A stretch of 64,000 nt of DNA from JAHJQZ01 sp963676075 (lineage in GTDB: Bacteria > Pseudomonadota > Alphaproteobacteria > Rhizobiales > Devosiaceae): contig CAXXNZ010000031.1 in the NCBI GenBank assembly GCA_963676075.2, positions 310,001-374,000 on the forward strand, in the 5' to 3' direction. How positions within the stretch are numbered: the first letter of the stretch is position 1; the number at the start of each line of letters is the position of its first letter. The notes under the pieces are model-generated. The model made no database searches and was not told where the DNA came from. It saw nothing but the letters and a program-made list of their open reading frames with translations. A program made the position numbers and the translations under genes. Shown here piece by piece: positions 17,259 through 27,582 of the stretch.

Positions 17259-19475
17259 TTGACCGGTTCAGCCAGCAAGATCGATCCAAAGACCATCGCC
17301 GCCATCGTCGGGGGCACCCATTCGGACCCATTCTCGGTGCTCGGTCTGCATCAGGTCGGCAAGGACTGGCTCGTTCGGGCCTTCGTCCCCCACGCCGATT
17401 CGATTTCAGTCTTCTCTCGCGATGGTGCCCCGCTCGGTAGACTGGCCAGGCTCGATCCCGCTGGTTTCTTCGAAGGCAAGGTCGAGATAAAGGCCTATGC
17501 CCCGATCCGGCTGCACGCCGCCAATGATGGTGGGGAATGGGACATTTGGGACCCCTACAGCTTCGGTCCCGTGCTCGGTCCGATGGACGATTACTTCATC
17601 AAGGAAGGCTCGCACCTGAGGCTGTTCGACAAGCTCGGCGCCCATGCGATGGAGTTCGAAGGGCTTCAGGGCACGCATTTCGCCGTCTGGGCGCCCAATG
17701 CGCGGCGGGTCAGTGTCGTCGGTCCGTTCAACTCCTGGGATGGACGCCGCAATCCGATGCGCTGCCGGATCGATACCGGCATCTGGGAGGTCTTCATTCC
17801 CGAGGTCGGCCCGGGCACCGTCTATAAATACGAAATCGTCGGTCCCGACGGCAAATTGCTGCCGCTCAAGGCCGATCCTTTCGCCCAGCGGTCGGAGTTG
17901 CGGCCACGCAACGCTTCGGTGATCGCCGATCCGACCCCTTACAAATGGAACGACGAGGTCTGGATCGATAAACGCGGCAAGCTCGATTGGCGCCGCGAGG
18001 CGATGTCGATCTACGAGGTGCATCTGGGGTCCTGGCGCCGCCGCCCGGACGGCAGCTTCCTCGATTACGAGCAACTCGCCGACCAGCTCGTCCCCTATGC
18101 CGCCGACATGGGCTTCACCCATATCGAACTGATGCCGATTGCCGAGCATCCGTTCGACCCGTCCTGGGGCTATCAGCCCACCGGGCTTTATGCGCCGACG
18201 GCGCGTTTCGGGACGCCCAAGGGCTTCGCGACGTTCGTCGATGAAGCGCACAAGGCTGGGCTCGGGGTCATCATGGATTGGGTGCCGGCACATTTCCCGA
18301 CCGACGAGTTCGGGCTGGCCCGGTTCGACGGCACGGCGCTTTACGAGCATCTCGACCCGCGTCGCGGCTATCATCCGGACTGGAATACGGCGATCTACAA
18401 TTTCGGCCGTCGCGAAGTGCAGGAGTTCCTGGTCAACAATGCCCTCTATTGGCTGGAGAAGTTCCACCTCGACGCGCTGAGGGTCGATGCCGTCGCCTCC
18501 ATGCTCTATCTCGACTACTCGCGCCAGCCCGGCGAATGGGTGCCCAACGACGCGGGCGGGCGCGAGAACAACGAAGCGGTGTCCTTCCTGCAGCGCACCA
18601 ACATTGAGGCCTACCGGCTCAATCCCGGCATCGCGACCATCGCCGAGGAATCGACGGCCTGGCCGGGCGTCACTACGCCGGTCGATGCGAACGGGCTTGG
18701 TTTCGGGTTCAAGTGGAACATGGGCTTCATGAACGACACGCTGCGTTACATGAGCCGAGAGCCCATCCACCGTCGCTTCCACCACAACGATCTGACCTTC
18801 GGGTTCCTTTACGCCTTCTCGGAAAACTTCATTCTGCCGATCAGCCATGACGAGGTCGTGCACGGCAAAGGCTCGATGCTGTCCAAGATGCCGGGCGACG
18901 ACTGGCAGCAATTCGCCAATCTTCGCGCCTATTACGGCTACATGTGGGGGCACCCGGGCAAGAAGCTGTTGTTCATGGGTCAGGAATTCGCCCAGCGCGA
19001 GGAATGGAGCGAATCCCGCGCGCTCGACTGGTTCCTGCTCGAGGCCGGCATGCACGAAGGCGTCAGGCGCCTGATCTCCGATCTCAACAAGGCCTACCGC
19101 AAATATCCGGCGCTGCATGCCAGGGACTGCGAACCCGAGGGCTTCGAGTGGCTGATCGGCAATGATCACGCCAATTCGGTTGTTGCCTTTGCCCGCCATG
19201 CGCCCGGAGCGGCGCCAGTGGCGGTGATCTCGAACATGACGCCGGTTCCGCGCTCAGGCTATCGCGTGCCGCTGCCGGCGACGGGAACATGGCGCGAGAG
19301 AATCAATACGGATGCGGAGTACTATGGCGGCTCCAACCAGGGCAATCAGGGCAAGATCATTGCTCATCCTGCCGAGGGAGAAGGGTGGCCAGCCTATGCG
19401 GATCTCATGCTGCCGCCATTATCAACGTTGATTATTGTTCACGATCCGGGCTCAACCGGACGCAAGGGAGGGTGA
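17259..19475 (+). CDS. glgB: 1,4-alpha-glucan branching enzyme
   Basis: A 738-residue GH13 enzyme that creates alpha-1,6 branches. The N-terminal CBM48 modules occupy roughly residues 20-220. The catalytic residues are visible: nucleophile Asp410 in LRVDAV, acid/base Glu463 in TIAEEST and Asp531 in SHDEVVHGKGSM. The start is TTG at 17259, five bases after the glgP stop; the first residues TGSASKIDP are short and unconserved. The end is 1 bp from glgC. Confidence 0.96.
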   Translation: MTGSASKIDPKTIAAIVGGTHSDPFSVLGLHQVGKDWLVRAFVPHADSISVFSRDGAPLGRLARLDPAGFFEGKVEIKAYAPIRLHAANDGGEWDIWDPYSFGPVLGPMDDYFIKEGSHLRLFDKLGAHAMEFEGLQGTHFAVWAPNARRVSVVGPFNSWDGRRNPMRCRIDTGIWEVFIPEVGPGTVYKYEIVGPDGKLLPLKADPFAQRSELRPRNASVIADPTPYKWNDEVWIDKRGKLDWRREAMSIYEVHLGSWRRRPDGSFLDYEQLADQLVPYAADMGFTHIELMPIAEHPFDPSWGYQPTGLYAPTARFGTPKGFATFVDEAHKAGLGVIMDWVPAHFPTDEFGLARFDGTALYEHLDPRRGYHPDWNTAIYNFGRREVQEFLVNNALYWLEKFHLDALRVDAVASMLYLDYSRQPGEWVPNDAGGRENNEAVSFLQRTNIEAYRLNPGIATIAEESTAWPGVTTPVDANGLGFGFKWNMGFMNDTLRYMSREPIHRRFHHNDLTFGFLYAFSENFILPISHDEVVHGKGSMLSKMPGDDWQQFANLRAYYGYMWGHPGKKLLFMGQEFAQREEWSESRALDWFLLEAGMHEGVRRLISDLNKAYRKYPALHARDCEPEGFEWLIGNDHANSVVAFARHAPGAAPVAVISNMTPVPRSGYRVPLPATGTWRERINTDAEYYGGSNQGNQGKIIAHPAEGEGWPAYADLMLPPLSTLIIVHDPGSTGRKGG

Positions 19476-19476
19476 C

Positions 19477-20748
19477 ATGTCGGACTACAGGACCCCATCG
19501 CCGCTGGCGCGCGACGCGATGGCCTATGTGCTTGCTGGAGGGCGCGGCTCCCGCCTGATGGAGCTGACCGACCGGCGTGCCAAGCCGGCGGTGTTCTTCG
19601 GCGGGAAAACGCGCATCATCGATTTTGCGCTGTCGAACGCCATCAATTCCGGCATTCGCCGCATCGGCGTCGCCACCCAGTACCAAGCCCACTCGCTGAT
19701 CCGCCATCTGCAGCACGGCTGGAACTTCATGCGGCCGGAGCGCAACGAAAGCTTCGACATCCTGCCCGCCAGCCAGCGGGTCGGCGACGATCTCTGGTAT
19801 GCCGGCACGGCCGATGCCGTTTATCAGAACATGGACATCATCGAAGATCTGGGCGCCAAATACATCGTCATCCTCGCCGGCGACCACATCTACAAGATGG
19901 ACTATGAAATCATGCTGCGCCAGCATGTAGACACCGACGCCGACGTCACCATCGGGTGTCTCGAAGTGCCGCGCATGGAGGCCTCGGCCTTTGGCGTCAT
20001 GCATGTCGACGGTCGCGACCGCGTCATCGAGTTCGTCGAAAAGCCCAAGGATCCGCCGGGCATTCCGGACAAGCCCGACTATGCGCTGGCCTCGATGGGC
20101 ATCTATGTTTTCGACACCGCCTTCCTGATGGACCAGTTGCGCCGCGACGCCGCCACCGAAGGCTCGTCGCGCGACTTCGGTCATGACATCATCCCCCATA
20201 TCGTCAAGAATGGTGTCGCCTGGGCCCACCGGTTCACCCGCTCCTGCGTCCGCTCCTCGTTCGAATCCGTGTCCTACTGGCGCGATGTCGGCACGATCGA
20301 CGCCTATTGGAAGGCCAATATCGATTTGACGGACGTCGTCCCGCAGCTTGATCTTTACGACCACGACTGGCCGATCTGGACCTATGCCGAGATCACGCCG
20401 CCGGCCAAGTTCGTCCACGATCTCGACGGACGGCGCGGGCAGGCGGTCAGTTCGCTGGTTTCGGGCGACTGCATCGTTTCGGGCGGCTCGGTCTATCGCA
20501 GCCTGGTGTTCACCGGCACGCGCGTTCACTCCTATTCCGAACTCGATCAGGCGGTGATCCTGCCGCGCTGTTCGATCGGGCGCGGGGCGCGGCTATCCAA
20601 GGTCGTGGTCGACAGATCCGTCACCATTCCCGAAGGTCTGGTCGTTGGTGAAGATCCGGAGTTCGATGCCAAGTGGTTCCGGCGAACCGCCGATGGCGTG
20701 GTGTTGATCACCCAGCCGATGATCAACAACTACCTCATGAACAAGTAA
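19477..20748 (+). CDS. glgC: Glucose-1-phosphate adenylyltransferase
   Basis: A 423-residue ADP-glucose pyrophosphorylase, the committed step of glycogen synthesis. The nucleotide-binding opening AYVLAGGRGSRLMELT and the downstream AKPAVFFGGKTRIIDFALSN are diagnostic; the C-terminal third is the left-handed beta-helix. ATG 19477 follows GGGAGG at 19466-19472; the frame is open upstream to 19435 but that overlaps glgB. Its stop shares bases with the glgA start (TAATG). Confidence 0.96.
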   Translation: MSDYRTPSPLARDAMAYVLAGGRGSRLMELTDRRAKPAVFFGGKTRIIDFALSNAINSGIRRIGVATQYQAHSLIRHLQHGWNFMRPERNESFDILPASQRVGDDLWYAGTADAVYQNMDIIEDLGAKYIVILAGDHIYKMDYEIMLRQHVDTDADVTIGCLEVPRMEASAFGVMHVDGRDRVIEFVEKPKDPPGIPDKPDYALASMGIYVFDTAFLMDQLRRDAATEGSSRDFGHDIIPHIVKNGVAWAHRFTRSCVRSSFESVSYWRDVGTIDAYWKANIDLTDVVPQLDLYDHDWPIWTYAEITPPAKFVHDLDGRRGQAVSSLVSGDCIVSGGSVYRSLVFTGTRVHSYSELDQAVILPRCSIGRGARLSKVVVDRSVTIPEGLVVGEDPEFDAKWFRRTADGVVLITQPMINNYLMNK

Positions 20749-22208
20749 TGGATCTGCTGTCGGTAACCTCCGAGGTCTATCCGCTGGCCAAGACCGGTGG
20801 TCTGGCCGATGTCGCCGGTGCGCTGCCGGGGGCATTGGCCGCCCACAAGGTCAACGTTCGCACGCTCATTCCCGGCTACCCTTCCGTGATGGCGCAATTG
20901 CGCAATGGCGAGGTGGTGGCCGAGTTCGAAGACCTGTTCGACGGCTCGGCCCGTCTCCTCAGCGCCCGCGTCGCCGGCCTTGACCTGTTCGTCATCGATG
21001 CGCCGCACCTTTATAATCGGGAGGGTGGTCTATATGGCGGAGCAGGGGGCGAATACACCGACAACTGGAAGCGCTTCGCCGCGCTGGCCTTTGTCGGGGC
21101 GGAACTGACCCGCGGCCTCGTCAACGGCTACGCCCCGGACATCCTGCAGGCCCACGACTGGCAATCAGCGCTGGCGCCCGCCTATGTCGCCTATGGTCCG
21201 CGCAGTACCGTCAAGACAGTGATGACCATCCACAACCTGGCCTTCCAGGGCCAATACGGATCGGACATTTTCTGGAAGCTCAGGCTGCCGCCCGAAGCCT
21301 TCTCGATGTCGGGCGTCGAGTATTACGGCGGCGTCGGTTTCCTCAAGGCCGGCATCCAGTGCGCCGACGCGGTGACGACGGTCAGCCCGACCTATGCCAC
21401 CGAGATCCGTACCCGCGAATTCGGCATGGGCCTTGATGGCCTGCTCAATCTCAGGGCTGACGACCTGCACGGCATTCTCAACGGCATCGACATGGAGGCC
21501 TGGGATCCGGGCACCGATCCCTTTCTTGAAGCCAACTTCCGCCTCAACACCATCAAGCAGCGCCTGGTCAACAAGAAGGCCGTGGAAGACCGCTTCGGGC
21601 TCTCACACGATACCGGACCACTGTTCGGGCTGGTTTCGCGCCTGACCTGGCAGAAGGGCATCGATCTTTTGTCTGGCTGCATCGATCCTCTGGTCGCCGC
21701 CGGCGGGCGGCTGGTCGTGCTCGGCTCGGGCGATGATACGCTTGAATCGGCGATGCAGAGCGCCGCGTGGCGGCACCCGGGCAAGGTCGGGTTCGAGCGC
21801 AGCTATGACGAGCCGCTCAGTCATCTCATCCAGGGCGGTGTCGACGCCATCCTTGTGCCGTCGCGTTTCGAGCCGTGCGGATTGACGCAATTGTTCGGAT
21901 TGCGCTACGGCGCCATTCCGGTGGTGGCGCGGGTCGGTGGACTGGCCGACACGGTGATCGACGCCAATCTGGCTGCGGTCGAGGCCGGGGTTGCGACCGG
22001 GGTGCAGTTCGCGCCGGTCAGCCAGCCGGCGCTGATGGCAGCAATCCTACGCACCATTTCGCTTTACCGCGACGAAGGCACCTGGACACGCATGCGCCGC
22101 AACGGCATGAAATCCGATGTCGGCTGGCATGCCAGCGCCGCAAAATACGTGAAACTTTTCAAAGACCTGTTGGGGCAAGAGCAAGCAGATGACGATTCTG
22201 AAAATTGA
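20748..22208 (+). CDS. glgA: Glycogen synthase (ADP-glucose type)
   Basis: A 486-residue GT5 enzyme that elongates alpha-1,4 glucan with ADP-glucose. The KTGGL motif is at residues 15-19 and the C-terminal segment VPSRFEPCGLTQLFGLRYG is the GT-B acceptor/nucleotide region. The start overlaps the glgC stop in TAATG. Its end overlaps pgm by 20 bp. Confidence 0.96.
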   Translation: MDLLSVTSEVYPLAKTGGLADVAGALPGALAAHKVNVRTLIPGYPSVMAQLRNGEVVAEFEDLFDGSARLLSARVAGLDLFVIDAPHLYNREGGLYGGAGGEYTDNWKRFAALAFVGAELTRGLVNGYAPDILQAHDWQSALAPAYVAYGPRSTVKTVMTIHNLAFQGQYGSDIFWKLRLPPEAFSMSGVEYYGGVGFLKAGIQCADAVTTVSPTYATEIRTREFGMGLDGLLNLRADDLHGILNGIDMEAWDPGTDPFLEANFRLNTIKQRLVNKKAVEDRFGLSHDTGPLFGLVSRLTWQKGIDLLSGCIDPLVAAGGRLVVLGSGDDTLESAMQSAAWRHPGKVGFERSYDEPLSHLIQGGVDAILVPSRFEPCGLTQLFGLRYGAIPVVARVGGLADTVIDANLAAVEAGVATGVQFAPVSQPALMAAILRTISLYRDEGTWTRMRRNGMKSDVGWHASAAKYVKLFKDLLGQEQADDDSEN

Positions 22209-23825
22209 GACCAAGCCCTTCGCCGACCAGAAGCCGGGGACATCGGGCCTGAGAAAACAGGTGCCGGTTTTTGCTCAGCCCCACTATGCCGAGAACTACA
22301 TCCAGTCGATTTTCGACGCGCTGGACGGGTTTGACGGCAAGCTGCTCGTCATCGGCGGCGACGGACGCTACCACAACGACACCGTCATCCAGACCGCCAT
22401 CCGCATGGCGGCGGCCAATGGCTTCGGCCACGTCATGGTCGGCCAGAACGGCATTCTGTCGACTCCGGCGGCGAGCCATGTCATCCGCCACTACAAAGCG
22501 TTCGGCGGGCTGGTGCTTTCCGCCAGCCACAATCCGGGCGGTCCCAAGGGCGATTTCGGCCTGAAATACAATGTCTCCAATGGCGGCCCGGCACCGGAAA
22601 AGATCACCGACGCGGTGTTCGAACGCACCAAGACGATCTCGGAATACAAGACCACCGACACTGCCGATATCGACCTCAGTCGCATTGGCGAAACCGAGGT
22701 CGAGGGCATGAAGGTGACGGTCATCGATGCCGTCGCCGATTATGCCGATCTGATGCAGACCCTGTTCGATTTCGACGCCATCAGCGCCATGTTTGCCGGC
22801 GGGTTCCGCATGCGGTTCGACGCCATGCATGCCGTGACCGGCCCCTATGCCAAACGCATCCTCGAAGAGATGCTCGGCGCGCCGGAAGGCACGGTCGTCA
22901 ACGGCGTCCCTTCGCCCGATTTCGCCGGCGGCCACCCAGACCCGAACCTTGTCTATGCCAAGGATCTCTACGACCTGCTGATGTCGCCGGAAGCGCCCGA
23001 TTTCGGCGCCGCCTCGGATGGCGACGGCGACCGCAACCTCATCATCGGGCGCAACCAGTTCGTCACGCCGTCGGATTCTCTGGCCCTGCTCTCTGCCAAT
23101 GCCCATCTGGCACCGGGCTACAAGAATGGCATCGCTGGCATTGCCCGTTCCATGCCGACCTCTGCGGCGGCGGATCGTGTCGCCGAAAAGCTCGGCATCG
23201 AGATGCACGAGACCCCGACCGGCTGGAAATTCTTCGGCAACCTGCTCGACGCCGGCCGCGTCACCATCTGCGGTGAGGAAAGCGCCGGCACCGGCTCGGA
23301 CCATGTCCGCGAAAAGGACGGGCTCTGGGCGGTGCTGCTGTGGCTCAATATTCTTGCGGTCAGGAAGCAATCGGTCGAGGAGATCGTTGCCGAACACTGG
23401 CGGACCTATGGCCGCAACTATTACACCCGTCACGACTACGAGGCGGTGGATGCGGAGGCCGCCGGTAAGCTGATGGGACGACTTGCGCGCCAGACTGGCA
23501 GATCTCGTCGGTACGAAAATCGACGGTTATACAGTCGCTTACGCCGATGATTTCACCTACAGCGACCCGGTCGACGGTTCGGTTGCCAGCAAGCAGGGCG
23601 TCCGCATCGGCTTCGAGGATGGCTCGCGCATCGTCTTGCGCCTCAGCGGTACCGGCACGGTCGGGGGCAACGCTTCGCATCTATATCGAGCGCTATCGAG
23701 CCCGGCCTCGGGCGACCATGGGGTCGAGACGCAGGCAGCGCTGGCCCCGCTCATCCAGATTGCTTCGGATCTGACAGATCTCGCGGCGCGCACCGGCCGC
23801 AACGCGCCCGACCGTCATCACCTAG
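22189..23825 (+). pseudogene. pgm: Phosphoglucomutase, frameshifted in the C-terminal quarter
   Basis: The enzyme interconverts glucose-1-P and glucose-6-P, linking this operon to central metabolism. The first ~430 residues are in one frame, with the catalytic serine at Ser113 in SASHNPGG and the metal loop DGDGD at 277-281. From about 23483 the family sequence hops between frames: RARLADLVGTKIDGYT, then ATLRIYIERY, then VETQAALAPLIQIA, ending PTVIT-stop at 23825. Each hop is explained by one extra base in a short run (a T near 23483, a G in the five-G run near 23664, Cs near 23690 and 23808). The full protein would be about 543 residues. Sequencing error is more likely than true decay. Confidence 0.85.
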
Positions 23826-23877
23826 AGCAGATCGTGCTTATGTGGAATTGCTTGATCTGTCGTAAGGGCTATAGGTG

Positions 23878-23930
23878 GTCGTGTTTTCGAACCTGAAAAG
23901 TGGTATCCACTTTTCCTGAAAACACTCTAG
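23878..23930. repeat. Nested palindromic intergenic element
   Basis: Between pgm and glgX lies a two-layer inverted repeat: outer arms GTGTTTTC (23881-23888) and GAAAACAC (23918-23925), inner arms AAAAGTGG (23896-23903) and CCACTTTT (23907-23914). The core AAAAGTGG...CC resembles palindromic intergenic elements common in rhizobial genomes, and relatives occur at 46988 and 60228. A second small stem, CAGATC/GATCTG, lies just upstream. Confidence 0.6.
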
Positions 23931-23938
23931 GACGCCGC

Positions 23939-25982
23939 ATGAAGCCGCAACTCCAAAAGGGTGCCGGGCGAGCCGAGCCGCGCGGCGCGACGGTTCTTGC
24001 TGATGGCGTCAACTTCTCGGTCTATTCCGAGCCGGCGAGCCAGATCTTCGTCTGCCTGTTCGATGAGAGGGGCAGGGAAACCGATCGTATCGCGCTCGAT
24101 GGCCGCGACGGCGCCGTCCATTTTCGGTCTGATTGCCGGGATCGGCGCCGGCACGCGCTACGGCTTGAGGGCCGATGGTCCCTATGATCCGTCGCGGGGC
24201 CTGTGGTTTCGATCCGGACAAGCTCTTGGTCGACCCCCTATGCGTATCAGAATCGATCAGCCGTTCAACCACCACAATGAGTTGAAGGCGCCGCGTGAGT
24301 CCGGTGTCGATACGCGCCGCGCTGGTGCCGAAATCGATCGTTCCTGCTCCGGTCGAAAAACAAGGCAACGCCGATCGAAGTGCCGCCGCGCGTGATCTAC
24401 GAGCTCAACGTTCGCGGCTACTCGAAGATGAGGCCCGGATTGCCGGCAGCCGAACGTGGCCGGGTGACAGCCCTGATCCGATCCGGGTTTCCGAGCATTT
24501 CCAGGCCCTCGGCGTCGACACCATCGAGTTGATGCCAACCGCCCGCCTGGATCGATGAGCGGCATCTCCCCGATTCTCAAACTCACCAACGCCTGGGGCT
24601 ATAACCCCGTGACCATGATGGCGCCGGACCCGCGCCTGATGCCCGGCGGCATTGCCGATCTTCGGAAGGTCACCGACTTCTACCGCAAGCGCGGCATCGC
24701 CGTGATCCTCGACGTGGTGTTCAACCACTCGGGCGAAGGCGATATCGATGGGCCAGTGATTTGCTATCGCGGTCTCGACGCCAACACCTATTATCGCCAC
24801 ACCTTCAATAGCGAAGGCGTGCGGCTTCTGGTCAATGACACCGGCACAGGAAACACGCTCGATTGCGCCCATCCGGAAGTGCAGCGCCTGGTGCTCGATG
24901 CCATGCGCCATTGGGTCGAGGCCGGTGGCGTCAGCGGCTTCCGCTTCGATCTGGCGCCAATCCTCGGTCGTACCCGCACGGGTTTTGCGCCGGACGCCCC
25001 GCTTCTTGCAGCCATCCGCAAGGACCCGGTTCTGTCCAAGGCCATTCTGATCGCAGAACCCTGGGACATCGGCCCGGGCGGCTATCAGCTCGGCAGCTTT
25101 GAAGCGCCATTCCTTGAGTGGAACGATCGTTACCGCGATGACGTGCGCGCCTTCTGGCGCGGCGACGTGGCGGCCGGCGAACTCGCCTCCCGGCTTGCCG
25201 GCTCATCGGACTATTTCCAGCGTGGCGGGCGCAAGCCGACGGCAAGCGTCAATTACCTCGCGGCCCATGACGGCTTCACGCTCCGCGATCTGGTCAGCTA
25301 TTCCGGCAAGCATAATTTCGCCAATGGCGAGAACAATCGCGACGGCCACAATCACAACATCAGCTGGAATTGCGGTTACGAGGGCGAGACCGAGAACCCG
25401 GAGATCAACGAGAAGCGCCGGGCCGATGCCCGGGCGCTGCTGGCGACGCTGTTTGTCTCACGCGGAACACTGATGCTGGGGCAGGGCGATGAGTTCTGGC
25501 GGTCCCAGGGCGGCAACAACAACGCCTATGCCCAGGACAACGCTATCACCTGGATCGATTGGGCCCGCGCCGATGCCGAGCTGATGAATTTCACCTGTGC
25601 GCTGTCAGCCTTCCGCTCGGCGCATCCGGCCCTGACCGAGCAGGAATTCCTGACCGGCCAGATGGTCAACGGCGTCCGCGACGTGGTCTGGCTGCACCCG
25701 GACCAGCACGAACTGACGCCGGACAACTGGCAGACGGCTGATCTTCCAACCTTCGGCATGCTGCTCGATATCGACGAGGACGAACTGCTCGTCTGGTTCA
25801 ATCGTGCCCATGAACCTGTTTCGGTCTACAGCGCGCTACCGCGCACCGGCAGCACCTGGCATCTCGGTTTTTCCTCCAGCCCCGAGGCGCGTTTCGGTGC
25901 CGTGCCGGGCAATGTCATCCTGCCGCCCCGCAGCGTCACCGTGCTGGTGCCGAGCGACGAGGGAACCTTCACCTTCGATTGA
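23939..25982 (+). pseudogene. glgX: Glycogen debranching enzyme, N-terminal third frameshifted
   Basis: GlgX hydrolyses alpha-1,6 branches of phosphorylase limit dextrin. The ATG at 23939 opens MKPQLQKGAGRAEPRG and continues into ATVLADGVNFSVYSEPA of the CBM48 domain. Near 24105 the homologous sequence moves to another frame (GLIAGIGAGTRYGLRADGP), and further shifts follow to about 24550. From about 24555 a single frame runs to 25982 with the GH13 core: AVILDVVFNHSGEGD, SGFRFDLAPILG (nucleophile Asp), ILIAEPWDIGPGG (Glu) and YLAAHDGFTLRDLV (Asp). All catalytic residues survive. The damage is dense single-base indels over about 450 bp, which suggests assembly error. Confidence 0.85.
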
Positions 25983-25984
25983 AC

Positions 25985-26443
25985 CTAGCCTTCGCGCATG
26001 CCGCAGGTGCGGTAAAGGGCGATGGCGTTCTCGTTGCCAGGCACGACCTTCAGCCGCACCTCGGCGAGTCCGCGATCCTGCAACTCGGCAAACACAGTTG
26101 CCAGCAGCGCCTTGCCGATGCCCTGTCGCCGATGGCTTTCCGCCACGGCGATGTCCTTGACGAAGCCGCTCGTCCAGACCTGGGCGAAGCCGAAAGCGAC
26201 TCCGCTGGAACCATAAAGAAAACAGAGGTCTGGATCGTATTCCGCATCCGCGACGAGAGCGTCGTACCAGTCGGCGTACGTCCCGACCTCACCAAGACCA
26301 TTGGCATATGCTTGCCTCAGAACCGCATGTGCCGCAGGAGCAGTTTCCGCAGTGAAGGGCCGGCGGACACTGCCGTCCGGCCAGCGCGGCGCTGCGAAAG
26401 GCACACTCAGATCACGGGTGAAAACAAGCGCTGGCGGACTCAC
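25985..26443 (-). CDS. GNAT family N-acetyltransferase
   Basis: A 152-residue protein with the GNAT acetyl-CoA motif: VKDIAVAESHRRQGIGKALL holds the R/Q-x-x-G-x-G/A loop, and the C-terminal GNENAIALYRTCGM is typical motif B. The start is GTG at 26443, which overlaps the ureG stop (GTGA), so it is translationally coupled to urease maturation genes. Its substrate is unknown. It converges on glgX with only two bases between the stops. Confidence 0.85.
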   Translation of the reverse strand: MSPPALVFTRDLSVPFAAPRWPDGSVRRPFTAETAPAAHAVLRQAYANGLGEVGTYADWYDALVADAEYDPDLCFLYGSSGVAFGFAQVWTSGFVKDIAVAESHRRQGIGKALLATVFAELQDRGLAEVRLKVVPGNENAIALYRTCGMREG

Positions 26444-27075
26444 GCCGTGGCGCGCTCTGCCGGTTCGAGACCGCCGAAGCGCTCGATGAAGGCGACGATA
26501 TCGTCGAGCCCCTGATTGCGGGACAAGTCGGAGAAAACGAACGGCCGTCCGTCGCGCACCTTTTGCGAGTCGGCTTCCATCACCGTCAGATCGGCGCCGA
26601 CATGCGGAGCGAGGTCGGTCTTGTTGATGATCAACAGATCCGACAGCGTGATCGCCGGGCCGCCCTTGCGGGGGATTTTCTCGCCTTGTGCCACCGAGAT
26701 GACATAGAGCGTCAGATCGGCGAGGTCGGGCGAGAAGGTGGCGGCGAGATTATCGCCACCGGATTCGATCAGCACGATGTCGAGATCGGGGAAGCGGGCA
26801 GTGAGCTCATCGATGGCATTGAGGTTGAGCGAAGCATCCTCGCGGATGGCCGTGTGCGGACACCCGCCGGTCTCGACCCCGACAATGCGGTCCTCGGAAA
26901 TCGCCTGCGCCCGCGCCAGGATCAATGCGTCCTCGCGGGTGTAGATGTCATTGGTGACGACGGCCATGGAGTAGCGGGTCTTGAGCGCCTTGAGCAGTTT
27001 CTCGCACAAGGTCGTCTTGCCCGAACCGACGGGGCCGCCGATACCGATGCGCAGGGGTCCGTTGGGTGAACTCAC
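26440..27075 (-). CDS. ureG: Urease accessory GTPase
   Basis: A 211-residue SIMIBI GTPase that drives nickel insertion into urease with UreDEF. The P-loop GGPVGSGKTTL has Lys20, followed by TNDIYTREDA, the metal motif GCPHTAIREDAS and NKTDLAPHVGADL for guanine recognition. A longer frame runs to 27546, but GTG 27075 fits the normal N terminus (MSSPNGPLRIGIGG) and overlaps the DUF3995 stop as GTGA. Confidence 0.95.
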   Translation of the reverse strand: MSSPNGPLRIGIGGPVGSGKTTLCEKLLKALKTRYSMAVVTNDIYTREDALILARAQAISEDRIVGVETGGCPHTAIREDASLNLNAIDELTARFPDLDIVLIESGGDNLAATFSPDLADLTLYVISVAQGEKIPRKGGPAITLSDLLIINKTDLAPHVGADLTVMEADSQKVRDGRPFVFSDLSRNQGLDDIVAFIERFGGLEPAERATA

Positions 27076-27497
27076 ATGAATCTCCACACAATGAGGAAAA
27101 TGAAGCCGACGCCGAGGGCGAGGCAGAGTGGCGAATAGAATTTGCGGTCCATGGTGCGGAACGGCTCGATCGGCGTCCGCGCCTGCCAGGACTTGGTGTA
27201 GCCGATCGCGCCGCGCCCGAGAAAAACCAGCGCGAAGCCGAGCCCGAGCCCGAGCATGGGGCCGCCGGGCGACGGATCGGCCAGCGACAGCGCCACGATG
27301 CCGGCGGCCAGAATGGCGAGGGCGATCAGCGCCGACGCCAATCGCGGCACACGCTCCCTGCCTTCCACGCCGATGACCGTTCGCACCAGAAGCTCTTGCG
27401 TGCGCGCTGGATAGGAGCCGCCAAACGCCCAGATCATATGGGCGACGGCGATGGCAAGAAGCGGGATGAAAACGAGCGAGGCAATGCCGGAAATCAT
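27072..27497 (-). CDS. DUF3995 family integral membrane protein in the urease operon
   Basis: A 141-residue protein with four hydrophobic helices (about residues 5-25, 54-73, 80-100 and 120-139) and the segment MIWAFGGSYPARTQELLVRTVIG that resembles DUF3995 proteins. It lies between ureF and ureG and its stop overlaps the ureG GTG. The coupling points to a role related to urease expression or nickel/urea handling, but no function is established for the family. Confidence 0.75.
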   Translation of the reverse strand: MISGIASLVFIPLLAIAVAHMIWAFGGSYPARTQELLVRTVIGVEGRERVPRLASALIALAILAAGIVALSLADPSPGGPMLGLGLGFALVFLGRGAIGYTKSWQARTPIEPFRTMDRKFYSPLCLALGVGFIFLIVWRFM

Positions 27498-27582
27498 GAG
27501 GATCAGGGATCTGGAAAACGCGGGACGGGAACAAGCATATGGGCACGCCGGGCAGGCGTCGATAGATGATGCCGCCTGAAGC

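Noticed and set aside
15502..17331. Minus-strand ORF of 609 codons opposite glgP
   Set aside because: Antisense to a complete glycogen phosphorylase with all motifs; composition is that of a shadow frame.
23483..23896. Separate 137-codon protein after pgm
   Set aside because: It is the shifted C-terminal part of phosphoglucomutase, not an independent gene.
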